This document shows, piece after piece, positions 1 through 6,135 of a stretch of DNA of 27,271 nucleotides. How positions within the stretch are numbered: the stretch's first letter is position 1; every line of letters starts with the position of its first letter. The notes under the pieces are model-generated. The model did not search any database, was not told the DNA's origin, and was given only the letters and a program-made list of their open reading frames with translations. A program made the position numbers and the translations under genes. This stretch comes from Aequoribacter sp049615385 (GTDB lineage Bacteria > Pseudomonadota > Gammaproteobacteria > Pseudomonadales > Halieaceae), in the NCBI RefSeq assembly GCF_049615385.1, contig NZ_JBMZFL010000024.1, one strand, 5' to 3'.

Positions 1-53
1 CTGACATGTCCAAGAAAGAGCGTTGGGTGGAATATGAGAGGTTGGCGGCATGA
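1..53 (+). CDS. Partial phage gene, 3' end only
   Basis: The window opens inside a gene. Read from base 3, the frame gives a short charged tail (SKKERWVEYERLAA) that stops with TGA at 51-53. This residue mix is protein-like, but nothing identifies the product. A competing frame runs from base 1 to a TGA at 100-102, which overlaps the ATG of the next gene as ATGA. It could encode a very short peptide beginning at the ATG at 61. Only one of the two need be real, and I prefer the first on composition. Confidence 0.4.
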   Translation, partial: DMSKKERWVEYERLAA

Positions 54-98
54 GCAAGCGATGGAGCTAGCGACAGAGGATTTTATTAAGGGGATGAG

Positions 99-296
99 AT
101 GAGTGATTTAACAGAAATGCCTAGCAACCCAGAGCATAAAGCATTCTTGATGGAGGCATATACTATTTGCATGGGCGATCCAGTAGAGTCTTTAAAGGCC
201 ATCCCCGCCTGGTTGGACGCACTGAGGCACGCTTACTGTAAGATCGAATGTTTAGAGCAAGAAAAAGGGATTGCGCCGAATGACACAATCCCTTAG
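99..296 (+). CDS. Small phage protein of unknown function (65 aa)
   Basis: The ATG at 99 has a good Shine-Dalgarno (AAGGGG, about 7 bases upstream). The product is 65 residues, acidic and probably helical, with two cysteines around residues 24 and 47 and no recognisable motif. It sits at the end of the first short gene block. Its last codons form the 3' arm of an inverted repeat (265-294) that may act as a terminator. I do not recognise the family. It is probably a small early phage protein. Confidence 0.6.
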   Translation: MSDLTEMPSNPEHKAFLMEAYTICMGDPVESLKAIPAWLDALRHAYCKIECLEQEKGIAPNDTIP

Positions 297-306
297 TCTT
301 AGTTTT
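265..306 (+). terminator. Candidate intrinsic terminator at gene end
   Basis: A perfect nine-base inverted repeat, AAGGGATTG (265-273) and CAATCCCTT (286-294), encloses a 12-base loop. It overlaps the stop codon of the 65-residue gene and is followed by AGTCTTAGTTTTGTT, which is T-rich but interrupted. The stem is convincing. The weak U-tract makes termination efficiency doubtful. Confidence 0.45.
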
Positions 307-674
307 GTTGGTTCAGATCCAGCAGCAGACGAGTTTAGAGAAATTTCTACTACCGGCCCAACAGCCGAGTCATTCTACCAAATTCGCCCGCTTCTGTGTC
401 AACCAATTTTTAGGCATGACGCTATGGCCCTAGTGACCCAGTTGACCCTCTGGATAATGCGTCGGGTAGATTCGTTTGGATCGGTCTGCCCCGTAAGATT
501 GCCTAATATCCGTCAGATTAAATTTTTTGATTCTTTCTATAGAAAAGGGTTCTGTGCCCGAATGAAAGATTTAACAGGGCTGAAAGTGGTGGTGGTGGTG
601 GTGTTTTTTATTTTAATTGAAAACAAAAAGAAAATCACAACCACACCACTGCCTTAAAAGAGGATTGGTAAACA
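297..674 (+). other. 378-base stretch with only a doubtful ORF; leader of replication block
   Basis: An open frame runs through this stretch (ATG at 280, stop TAA at 655-657) but lacks a ribosome site, and its predicted protein has low-complexity valine and basic runs and no recognisable domain, so I treat it as doubtful. The 3' part holds a six-unit GTG repeat (586-603). AGTGGTG (585-591) can pair with CACCACT (644-650) around a very AT-rich loop. The ribosome site of the next gene (AGAGGA, about 659-664) lies immediately beyond. I find no convincing sigma-70 promoter here. Confidence 0.5.
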
Positions 675-1091
675 ATGAATGAACAGGATAAACCGGAATT
701 TACGAAAGCGCTTAAAGCGTTTTTATTTACCTTGGACGGTACGCACTCACCAGACGGAATGGTTATGGCGCACTACTGGGATACATTAAGTAAATTTGAC
801 AAAGAAAAAGTTCTTAAAGCGTTGGCTGCTTTAGCTTCTGAATCCGAAGAACACATAAGACCGGCTCAAGTTGTTGCAAAAATCACTGGCAAAAAAACGG
901 TTAAAGCTAAAAGCGAATTTGACTCAATCATGTCGCTGGTTCAGCAATATGGGATTGAAGGCGCTAGAGATAGGGTAGATAAAGAATCCAAGGCTTGGGG
1001 TGTGATTAAAAAGATGGGCGGCTTGAGTGCTTTTAACACAACGGATTTAGGTTCGGTTCGTGCAGCGTTTTATCGAGGGTTTGACCAATGA
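675..1091 (+). CDS. Helicase-loader/replication accessory-like protein
   Basis: This 138-residue protein follows an AGAGGA ribosome site. Its plan resembles small phage replication proteins of the DUF6475/helicase-loader-like group. The N-terminal half has a conserved-looking WDTLSKFD motif near residues 35-42 and an HIRPAQVVAKITG segment near 60-72. The C-terminal half ends with MGG...F...YRGF, as in those proteins. By analogy such proteins help load or organise the replisome on phage DNA. This assignment comes from recalled motif order, not a search. It overlaps the next gene as ATGA and heads a run that includes a resolvase and a nuclease, which fits DNA metabolism. Confidence 0.5.
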   Translation: MNEQDKPEFTKALKAFLFTLDGTHSPDGMVMAHYWDTLSKFDKEKVLKALAALASESEEHIRPAQVVAKITGKKTVKAKSEFDSIMSLVQQYGIEGARDRVDKESKAWGVIKKMGGLSAFNTTDLGSVRAAFYRGFDQ

Positions 1092-1384
1092 TTTTGTGCG
1101 AAGGATGCCATAAACCGTTATCTGCGGATTGGATGTCACATTGTAAGCCTTGTTACTCAATCGTGATGCGAAAAGCTGATGTAGCGGGAAAGATTTCATT
1201 GGCTGAATGCAAGCTGATGTTAGAGCCAGACCCGCAAGTAGCGGCTCGAAAAGACGTACTCGAATCGCCATGGAAGTGTGAGCACGAATTTATAAATGGT
1301 TTCTGTGAGTGTGGGACATTCGAAGAACAATTTTGGTTTTCAATTAACGCGCCACTTGAGCGCGCATTACCGAGGGTTGATTAA
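1088..1384 (+). CDS. Small zinc-binding protein (98 aa)
   Basis: The ATG at 1088 overlaps the preceding stop (ATGA), so translation is probably coupled. The N-terminus has CEGC (residues 4-7) and CKPC (19-22), spaced as in a zinc ribbon. A second cysteine/histidine group (C64, H66, C73, C75) lies in the C-terminal half and could bind another zinc. No catalytic motif is visible. Proteins of this kind in phage replication blocks are usually DNA- or protein-binding accessories. The exact role is unknown. Confidence 0.65.
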   Translation: MILCEGCHKPLSADWMSHCKPCYSIVMRKADVAGKISLAECKLMLEPDPQVAARKDVLESPWKCEHEFINGFCECGTFEEQFWFSINAPLERALPRVD

Positions 1385-1681
1385 ATGTTTGATGAATTTA
1401 CGACTGAAGAACTAACAGCAATGGAACCTTGCCTAATTCACGAAGCTGTAGAAAGGCAGAAAAACGCGGTGTTTGTTAGCCGCCGCCTTAACCCAGGCAG
1501 AAAGCCGCGCTATGGAAAAAACGCAGCAATCACCGATAAAGACCTCATTTTAGGTATTTACCACGAGAACGGGCGGGGCGACCACGTAGCGGAAAAGTAC
1601 AAAGTTTCTAGGGACGTTGTTTATCGCATCTGGCGCGGTGATGCGTATCCAGAGGTGACAGGGCACGTTAAAGGCGCATGA
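1385..1681 (+). CDS. Small helix-turn-helix DNA-binding protein (98 aa)
   Basis: The gene begins directly after the previous stop codon. The C-terminal half (residues about 54-92) reads as a helix-turn-helix: an acidic lead-in (ITDKDLILGIY), then VAEKYKVSRDVVYRIWRG, typical of resolvase-like or homeodomain-like HTH units in which VSRDVVYRI is the recognition helix. The N-terminal 45 residues are acidic then basic with no clear domain. It may be a phage regulator or an accessory to the RusA nuclease that follows. Its stop overlaps the RusA start codon (ATGA). Confidence 0.6.
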   Translation: MFDEFTTEELTAMEPCLIHEAVERQKNAVFVSRRLNPGRKPRYGKNAAITDKDLILGIYHENGRGDHVAEKYKVSRDVVYRIWRGDAYPEVTGHVKGA

Positions 1682-2079
1682 ATACTGTTTACCCAGTAGT
1701 GCCTAGACCCTACTTTCGCATGACTCAGCGAAGCAAATGGAGTATTCCAGCGCAAAAGTACAGTAGGTGGAAAGGCGACTTACAGGCGCTAAACTTCGAT
1801 ATTCCTGATTGCGGGGCATCGCTAGTATTTAGAATGCCAATGGCAAAATCATGGTCTAAGAAGAAAAAAGCAGAAATGTTAGGCAAAGCACACCAGCAAA
1901 CCCCAGATCTAGACAACTTGATTAAGTCGGCGCTGGATGCTGCTAAGCAGTACAAGGGCGGTGATGAATCTATTTGGCACCTAGGCGGCGCTATGAAGGT
2001 TTGGGCCGAAGAGGGATCGATTGAGGTCAGGGTGCCAATCGAGGAAGCGATAGCGGAAGCGGAGAGACAGTGTCGATGA
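1678..2079 (+). CDS. rusA: RusA-family Holliday junction resolvase
   Basis: RusA enzymes are small homodimeric metal-dependent nucleases that cut four-way DNA junctions, resolving recombination and replication intermediates before packaging. The 133-residue length fits the family. Hallmarks are visible: an N-terminal PRPYFRMTQRSKW segment, the KSWSKKKKAEM motif (residues 57-67), and the acidic core PDLDNLIKSALDA (76-88). D77, D79 and D87 correspond to the catalytic aspartates, followed by GGDESIW (94-100). Start and stop overlap neighbours as ATGA, so it belongs to the replication/recombination operon. Confidence 0.92.
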   Translation: MNTVYPVVPRPYFRMTQRSKWSIPAQKYSRWKGDLQALNFDIPDCGASLVFRMPMAKSWSKKKKAEMLGKAHQQTPDLDNLIKSALDAAKQYKGGDESIWHLGGAMKVWAEEGSIEVRVPIEEAIAEAERQCR

Positions 2080-2525
2080 AGACGATTCAAATGGAAGCTA
2101 TTTTAGCGACTCACTTCAATTATGTTCAAAACATCATAGTTCCTAACGTGCAATGGGGCATGGGTGTTCACGAATGCGATTTATTCATTCTTCGCCCGTC
2201 TGGATATGCCGTCGAGGTTGAGATAAAGGTTAGCAAATCCGATCTGATAAAAGATAAGGAAAAGTGGCACGAGCACCGAAGCTATAAAATAAAAGAGCTT
2301 TGGTTTGCTATACCAGAGAAGTTGGAGCCTTACATCGAACACATTCCAGAGCGAGCGGGTATAGCTATTGTCAGGCCGTATCCAAATGGGTGGGGGCGTG
2401 TAGAGAGAGTTAGGCAGCCGACAAAAAACAAGAATGCTCACAAACATACCGAAAAAGAAGCGGCAAAGTTGGCTAGACTAGGTTCTATGCGTATTTGGGG
2501 CCTTAAACGAAAATTAGCAGTCTGA
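2076..2525 (+). CDS. MmcB-like PD-(D/E)XK nuclease-fold protein
   Basis: This 149-residue protein has the core of a PD-(D/E)XK nuclease: HECDLFIL (D35) followed by a strand ending AVEVEIKVSKSDL with the E49-x-K51 signature. MmcB-type DNA repair proteins and related phage genes share this arrangement. The ATG at 2076 is preferred over the in-frame GTG at 2070. It overlaps the RusA stop as ATGA and lies 9 bases from GGAGAG, whereas the GTG would be only 3 bases from it. Next to RusA, a role in recombination, repair or end processing is likely. The C-terminus is strongly basic, fitting DNA binding. Confidence 0.65.
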   Translation: MKTIQMEAILATHFNYVQNIIVPNVQWGMGVHECDLFILRPSGYAVEVEIKVSKSDLIKDKEKWHEHRSYKIKELWFAIPEKLEPYIEHIPERAGIAIVRPYPNGWGRVERVRQPTKNKNAHKHTEKEAAKLARLGSMRIWGLKRKLAV

Positions 2526-2650
2526 TTTGCAAATGCGGCGGCAATATCAAGCCAGGAAAACAGATCATAAACTATTACTTATGCGTTAAATGCAGACGTG
2601 TGTATCACAAAAACAGTTTAGAATTAAACCAAAAGGGGATAGAGAAATGA
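2522..2650 (+). CDS. Tiny zinc-ribbon protein with probable CTG start
   Basis: A 42-residue frame contains CKCGG (residues 3-7) and CVKC (21-24), a compact zinc ribbon with a basic tail. No ATG, GTG or TTG is available upstream of the cysteines. CTG at 2522 overlaps the preceding TGA as CTGA, exactly like the ATGA and TTGA junctions elsewhere in this genome, so reinitiation on CTG is the likely start. ATT at 2513 or 2525 are alternatives. Its stop overlaps the next ATG (ATGA at 2647). Conserved cysteine spacing plus flush joints at both ends argue that it is real. Confidence 0.55.
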   Translation: MICKCGGNIKPGKQIINYYLCVKCRRVYHKNSLELNQKGIEK

Positions 2651-3309
2651 GAATCGCAATAGCTTTACTTCTAGTAGCGGGGTTCGCACATGGACAGAAT
2701 GAAACAGGCATTACGCCGGGGCCGTCTACGTCGCAGTCGCAGCAACAAACTAGCACTCAGACGCAAAGCAATTCGCAAGATAATGCGCAGGAACAAAGCC
2801 AAACAAACGGCGACTCGAACAGCAATAACGCGGTAGATATTCGATACCCAAGAGACAAACGAAACGCACCAGGACTAGCCTTTGCACCACCACAACTTTT
2901 AAACGAGTGCGAGCGCTACTACGGCGGCGGGGGGTCTAATTCTACAGGGTCTATCATTGGCGGCTTCCCTGTGCTGCAAAAGGATTGTTGGGCAGTCAGT
3001 CGCTTTACTCACTTATCTGGCTTAGGCCAGTATGAGGCAGGGGCTAAGGCGTATTGTAGTCGGAAGATGCACGTTAGGGACTTTAAAGACCGTAAAGACT
3101 GCCAGGATAGAATGGCTGCTGGCGCAAAGTGGAAGGCTCAGATCCACCTACAGCGATTTAAGTTACACGTGAAACAAATGGAAATCGATGGCGCTAAGGC
3201 TTGCGAAGGGCGCTATGGGGAGAAGGTAGAGGTTAAAGAGTATTTAGACACTCACGGGGCCTCAATTCTTTATGATTGTATTGCCAGAGAACCTGGTAAA
3301 AACGGCTAA
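2647..3309 (+). CDS. Secreted Gln/Ser-rich protein with Cys-rich domain
   Basis: This 220-residue protein has an ideal Sec signal peptide: MR, a hydrophobic core IAIALLLVAGF, then AHG with predicted cleavage before QN (about residue 17). A low-complexity Q/S/N/T-rich linker covers residues about 28-62. A C-terminal domain with six or more cysteines and many basic residues follows, probably disulphide-bonded in the periplasm. The ATG at 2647 is chosen because it follows AAGGGGATAGAG at normal spacing and forms ATGA with the previous stop. An upstream in-frame ATG at 2590 would spoil the signal peptide. Function is unknown; periplasmic or surface action during infection is an inference. Confidence 0.7.
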   Translation: MRIAIALLLVAGFAHGQNETGITPGPSTSQSQQQTSTQTQSNSQDNAQEQSQTNGDSNSNNAVDIRYPRDKRNAPGLAFAPPQLLNECERYYGGGGSNSTGSIIGGFPVLQKDCWAVSRFTHLSGLGQYEAGAKAYCSRKMHVRDFKDRKDCQDRMAAGAKWKAQIHLQRFKLHVKQMEIDGAKACEGRYGEKVEVKEYLDTHGASILYDCIAREPGKNG

Positions 3310-3331
3310 CCAACCACAAGGAGAAAACGTA

Positions 3332-3382
3332 ATGTTTTGGGATCTAATCCAAGAAATTACGGGCTTTAACTGGCTCGACTAG
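3332..3382 (+). CDS. 16-residue micro-ORF with strong ribosome site
   Basis: A perfect AAGGAG (3318-3323) lies 8 bases before the ATG of MFWDLIQEITGFNWLD, which ends with TAG at 3380-3382. Ribosome site and spacing are better than for most genes here. The peptide is amphipathic and tryptophan-rich. It could be a genuine micro-protein or a leader peptide affecting the downstream gene. There is no homology to judge by. Confidence 0.4.
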   Translation: MFWDLIQEITGFNWLD

Positions 3383-3390
3383 AGCTATCA

Positions 3391-3612
3391 ATGAGTAAGG
3401 CGGCGCTGAAAGTAGAAGCGCATGAGATGGTCGGGCGGGAAAAGCTTAGGACGGAAATGACGCACTGGCAGGGTTCGCTTTGGCGGATAAACAAATTCCT
3501 GATTAACCGGAGGCAGCGCACGGACCTGGTGCCGAACCGAAGCCGGGGTAACGTCCGGCCCTTACTCGCCTATTCACAAGGGCTTTGCAATAGCAAGGCC
3601 GTAGGAGGTTGA
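3391..3612 (+). CDS. Small basic protein of unknown function (73 aa)
   Basis: The ATG at 3391 starts a strongly basic 73-residue frame rich in Arg and Trp (WQGSLWRINKFLINRRQR around residues 26-43). It has no obvious ribosome site and may be coupled to the micro-ORF just upstream. Its base composition looks GC-richer than its neighbours. An eight-pair hairpin (3581-3600) lies in its final codons. It could be a real DNA-binding basic protein or a spurious frame over a structured RNA. Confidence 0.4.
   Translation: MSKAALKVEAHEMVGREKLRTEMTHWQGSLWRINKFLINRRQRTDLVPNRSRGNVRPLLAYSQGLCNSKAVGG
3581..3600 (+). promoter_or_regulatory. Hairpin just upstream of a ribosome site
   Basis: GGCTTTGC (3581-3588) pairs with GCAAGGCC (3593-3600) around AATA, with one G-U pair. 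No T-tract follows, so it is not an intrinsic terminator. It sits two bases before the AGGAGG that serves the next gene and could modulate translation or mRNA stability. Confidence 0.3.
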
Positions 3613-3615
3613 GGG

Positions 3616-3744
3616 ATGAAGTGTAGATTCTGTTCGTCTAAGTTGGTAGCTTTGGGGTGGCACATAGAGCCGCATCTAAAGCAATGCCCCCAATGTTTTG
3701 CGCGGTTTAAGGGTAAGAAGGTTGTTTGGACTCCGCAACGTTGA
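3616..3744 (+). CDS. 42-residue zinc-ribbon protein
   Basis: The ATG at 3616 follows AGGAGG (3603-3608) at 7 bases, one of the best ribosome sites in the window. The protein has CRFC (residues 3-6) and CPQC (24-27) flanking a short spacer, a minimal zinc ribbon, and a basic C-terminus (KGKKVVWTPQR). It resembles in plan, not in sequence, the 42-residue zinc protein at 2522-2650. Role unknown; nucleic-acid binding is likely. Confidence 0.65.
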   Translation: MKCRFCSSKLVALGWHIEPHLKQCPQCFARFKGKKVVWTPQR

Positions 3745-3770
3745 TCCTAATCACAAAGGTATAACACTAC

Positions 3771-4346
3771 ATGCCTAATCTAGAGCTGCTATCAATGCTT
3801 TCGCCCCATGGCATAGATCCTTTGAAGCCGTGGGGAGGGATACCTAGCATTACTCAAATGGATGTTGCGTCGATGCTTTCGGGTTGTTCTGACTGTCAAA
3901 CATCTTTGCTATTAGCTAAGTACGCGCATGACGATAAAGCCAGAGATAAACTGACTAGAAAATGGCATGAAAAGGCCATGAGTCACGGAGAGAAGGACCA
4001 AGATCGATTCATCGTTATGTATGACGCTGTTCTGATCGAATATTTGGGGGGTGATGTATGCGAGTACTGCGACGGTATCTCTGAGGTTTATATAAAGCCC
4101 TCTGGGGCTAGGTTAACGCTAAACGAGATCATCACCCTTGATGGCGTTTTAAACCTTGTAGATGGAAAGGTGGAGCCATGCGGCAGGTGTACTGGTGGGC
4201 GCAAAGCGTGGTCTTACCGAAAGATTGCTAGGTTAATGCAGATTGAACGCCTTTCGCCTAACTGGATAAGGCGTGTAGAGGATTTAAGAGGGGAGCTTAG
4301 AGAGCTAGAAAGGGGCGCTGTGGCTAACATGAAACCATTTGACTAG
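3771..4346 (+). CDS. Lambda-Q-like late antitermination protein
   Basis: Q-type antiterminators join RNA polymerase paused near the late promoter and make it read through terminators into lysis and head genes. This 191-residue protein resembles lambda Q. It has CEYCDG (residues 97-102) and PCGRCTGG (136-143), the two cysteine pairs of the Q zinc element. These are followed by a helical segment WSYRKIARLMQI...SPNWIRRVEDL that matches Q's SAAYRAVTMLIPNLTQPTWSRTVKPL in pattern. Its length is near lambda Q's 207. Its position immediately before a candidate promoter and terminator, then lysis and structural genes, is the classic Q location. The assignment is motif-based. Confidence 0.7.
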   Translation: MPNLELLSMLSPHGIDPLKPWGGIPSITQMDVASMLSGCSDCQTSLLLAKYAHDDKARDKLTRKWHEKAMSHGEKDQDRFIVMYDAVLIEYLGGDVCEYCDGISEVYIKPSGARLTLNEIITLDGVLNLVDGKVEPCGRCTGGRKAWSYRKIARLMQIERLSPNWIRRVEDLRGELRELERGAVANMKPFD

Positions 4347-4367
4347 GTTTTACCAGTTTGTTAAGTT
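4339..4367 (+). promoter_or_regulatory. Candidate late promoter (pR'-like)
   Basis: TTGACT (4339-4344, five of six matches to the -35 consensus) is 17 bases from TAAGTT (4362-4367), a weak -10 preceded by TGT, which makes an extended -10. Transcription would start near 4374, at a small palindrome TCCCA-TTG-TGGGA (4371-4383) that could influence an early pause. The intrinsic terminator at 4405-4429 follows. The layout is that of the Q-controlled late promoters of lambdoid phages. The promoter itself is inferred. Confidence 0.4.
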
Positions 4368-4404
4368 GATTCCCATTGTGGGATGTTACCCACCAAGTCA
4401 TTAC

Positions 4405-4429
4405 AAGCCTCGCACTTCGCGGGGCTTTT
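4405..4429 (+). terminator. Intrinsic terminator (tR'-like) before late genes
   Basis: AAGCCTCGC (4405-4413) pairs with GCGGGGCTT (4419-4427) over a five-base loop, with one G-U pair, and runs into TTTT. It lies between the Q-like gene and the first membrane-protein gene, in line with the late genes, so it is the natural target of the antiterminator. Confidence 0.8.
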
Positions 4430-4467
4430 GTCATTCTGGGGTCTCAAAATGCTAAAACCTTCGATTT

Positions 4468-4740
4468 ATGCTTGATCGAATCAAAGAGCACGCAGAGATA
4501 TACGTTCTCGGCGCAATTGGCACTATGGCGTTTGCAGGATTCCTTGCCTTCATGGACTCCAGACATGAGAGCATAGGCGAAGTAAAGAAATCAGAGCTTA
4601 GAAGCCTTAACAGAGAGGTTCTGAAGCTCAAAGACTACCAGCGCTTAGCGCCAAACAGCGAATATTCAACTTCTAGAGCATCTGCAATCGAGCGTTTAGA
4701 GACGGACATTCAGGAAATCGAACAAGAACTAACCAAGTAG
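4468..4740 (+). CDS. Small membrane protein with coiled coil (lysis cluster)
   Basis: This 90-residue protein has one N-terminal membrane segment (about residues 11-30, IYVLGAIGTMAFAGFLAFM) followed by a long charged helix likely to form a coiled coil (residues 40-90, ending in an E/Q-rich stretch). The topology recalls small phage lysis or spanin-like inner-membrane proteins, but no diagnostic motif is visible. There is no clear ribosome site. An upstream eight-codon ORF (ATG at 4449, stop at 4473-4475) overlaps its start and may couple translation. First gene after the late terminator. Confidence 0.5.
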   Translation: MLDRIKEHAEIYVLGAIGTMAFAGFLAFMDSRHESIGEVKKSELRSLNREVLKLKDYQRLAPNSEYSTSRASAIERLETDIQEIEQELTK

Positions 4741-4765
4741 TAATTTATGGGTGTAGCGCACTGTA

Positions 4766-4987
4766 ATGGACGATCATGATTTACTGGTGCGCACGGCTTC
4801 AGATGTCGAGCACATACGCGCCAGGGTAGACCATATCGGTGCTCAACAAGACGCATCCGAGCAGAAAAACGACGAAAGATATGTAACTCGACACGAGTTC
4901 GGGCCAATTCAAAAGATTGTTTACGGCATGGTCGGAGGGGTATTGATGGCGGTTTTAGTCTCAATCCTCGCTTATGTGGTTAAGTAA
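4766..4987 (+). CDS. XhlA-like holin-associated membrane protein
   Basis: This 73-residue protein has a charged N-terminal helix (MDDHDLLVRTASDVEHIRARV), a conserved-looking RYVTRHEFGPI segment (residues 38-48) and one C-terminal membrane helix (about 50-72, IVYGMVGGVLMAVLVSILAYVV). This is the layout of the hemolysin XhlA/holin-like small phage proteins, which act with holins at host lysis. No strong ribosome site precedes it. Its end overlaps the next gene's start by 14 bases. The family assignment rests on topology and the RYVTxxEF motif. Confidence 0.6.
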   Translation: MDDHDLLVRTASDVEHIRARVDHIGAQQDASEQKNDERYVTRHEFGPIQKIVYGMVGGVLMAVLVSILAYVVK

Positions 4988-5567
4988 ATACGACACGGTT
5001 GTTCCGTGGCTCGTTCTCACGGTTGGTTTAACGGTTTGCATAGGGTGGATGGCTGAAATACCGCTCATTCTAAGCGGCTATGGCTCGGCTGTGACGATGA
5101 AGTTTATGACCGCAGCCATGTTTGTGCTGGTAGCTGTTGCGCAGCTCTGCGGACAACACAGGCGCTTTGAGATGCTTGGTTTATCGTGTGTCGGCGCGGT
5201 GATGTTCCTCTCAATGCTCTCGATTATTGGTTTTGACGGTGAAATGATGCCGTATGCGATGCGAGATGTTGCATTTGAGACGGTAGCGGCTGGATGGCCG
5301 AGTCTTGGGGCGCTTGTTTCGTTCTTCACGCTAGGTTTATTTGGCTTAGTAAAGACCACATCGATTGGTATTGATTTTAGATACCCAGGTTATTTTGTAA
5401 TGGCCTTGGGGATAATTGGCGTTTTAGGTCACGTATTCGACGTTCCGTTGATGCGGTTTTACCTTGAAGATGCCAGTTCTGGCATGGCCGCACATACAGC
5501 GGCTTTATTTATTATTTGTGGTGAGCGGTTTGCGCGCTACAAGGTGAATGCTGACCCGCCCCTCTGA
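4974..5567 (+). CDS. Polytopic membrane protein of unknown function
   Basis: A 197-residue integral membrane protein with about five hydrophobic helices (near residues 10-32, 41-60, 68-88, 105-126 and 138-155, plus a weaker sixth around 170-183). The fold pattern resembles membrane sensor regions found at the N-termini of bacterial histidine kinases (M-F-T-A...HRR, and MAAHTAALFIICGERF near the end), but there is no kinase or other soluble domain. It overlaps the XhlA-like gene, suggesting coupled translation and a role in the lysis cluster, perhaps as an extra holin or a host-membrane modifier. Function not established. Confidence 0.6.
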   Translation: MWLSKYDTVVPWLVLTVGLTVCIGWMAEIPLILSGYGSAVTMKFMTAAMFVLVAVAQLCGQHRRFEMLGLSCVGAVMFLSMLSIIGFDGEMMPYAMRDVAFETVAAGWPSLGALVSFFTLGLFGLVKTTSIGIDFRYPGYFVMALGIIGVLGHVFDVPLMRFYLEDASSGMAAHTAALFIICGERFARYKVNADPPL

Positions 5568-5633
5568 ACTCCATAGTGTGTCCCTCTCTCCCTAGGCAGA
5601 GTGCGGCGGGTTGGTCCTTTTTAGGAATATTCC

Positions 5634-5753
5634 ATGAAAGAACGATACGAGGCGGCGAAAGCTGCCGTGCTAAAAGCGCGTGAAAATCACAATATTATTT
5701 ACGATATAGGCGTTTTAGGTGTTGGGTTCTTGCTTGGAGCGCTACTCGTTTGA
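5634..5753 (+). CDS. 39-residue single-pass membrane protein
   Basis: The ATG at 5634 follows TTAGGAAT. A basic/acidic N-terminal helix (KERYEAAKAAVLKARENH) leads to one membrane segment (residues about 21-39, IIYDIGVLGVGFLLGALLV). The stop TGA at 5751-5753 overlaps the TTG start of the 3TM-holin gene as TTGA. Very small but clean topology and a flush junction support it. It may be a holin partner or antiholin-like protein. Confidence 0.6.
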   Translation: MKERYEAAKAAVLKARENHNIIYDIGVLGVGFLLGALLV

Positions 5754-6124
5754 GCTGGTTAGCACGTCTTTTCTCAACACCAGAATCTATCAATAAGACC
5801 ATGGATGCCGCCTATAGCGGTGTAGATAAGCTCTTTTATACAGACGAGGAAAAGGCTGACGCTCGCGGTAAATCGCTTCAGATGTACGAGAAACTATGGT
5901 TAGCGGCTGTTCCTTCAGCGGTTAATCGCCGCATTGTCGCGGCAGCAATCACGGCGGCTTGGCTGCTTTGTATTTTGGTGGCACTGGCTGCAAATGCTTT
6001 TGGGTATAGCGAGTATGCAGATTATGCGTTGCTGATGCTTCAAGACGTGGTTAACCCGCCTTTTATGATCGTTGTTGGATTTTACTTTCTTAAGGCTGTG
6101 GCTTCGGCCGCACGCAGAGATTAA
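5750..6124 (+). CDS. 3TM-type holin family protein
   Basis: This 124-residue protein starts with TTG at 5750, overlapping the previous stop, with GGAG 10 bases upstream. It matches the Holin_3TMs plan (the holin family linked to gene-transfer-agent release): an amphipathic N-terminus, LFYTDEEKADARGKSLQMYEKL (residues 28-49), then NRRIVAAAITAAWLL (residues 59-73) entering membrane helices at about 62-83 and 99-117, and the conserved IVVGFYFL near the end. Such proteins form membrane lesions that release endolysin at the end of infection. No endolysin is visible in the window. Confidence 0.8.
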   Translation: MSWLARLFSTPESINKTMDAAYSGVDKLFYTDEEKADARGKSLQMYEKLWLAAVPSAVNRRIVAAAITAAWLLCILVALAANAFGYSEYADYALLMLQDVVNPPFMIVVGFYFLKAVASAARRD

Positions 6125-6135
6125 AGGAATAACTT

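Noticed and set aside
280..657. Open frame after the first small gene.
   Set aside because: No ribosome site, follows a terminator-like hairpin, ends in low-complexity Val and Lys runs. Kept only as a doubtful note.
3480..3600. GC-rich stretch that might be a structured RNA or tRNA.
   Set aside because: No cloverleaf can be drawn. Only the single hairpin at 3581-3600 is convincing.
5553..5622. Possible terminator with CCCGCC pairing GGCGGG then CCTTTTT.
   Set aside because: The arms are only six bases and about 44 bases apart, and the T-run is not adjacent to the stem.
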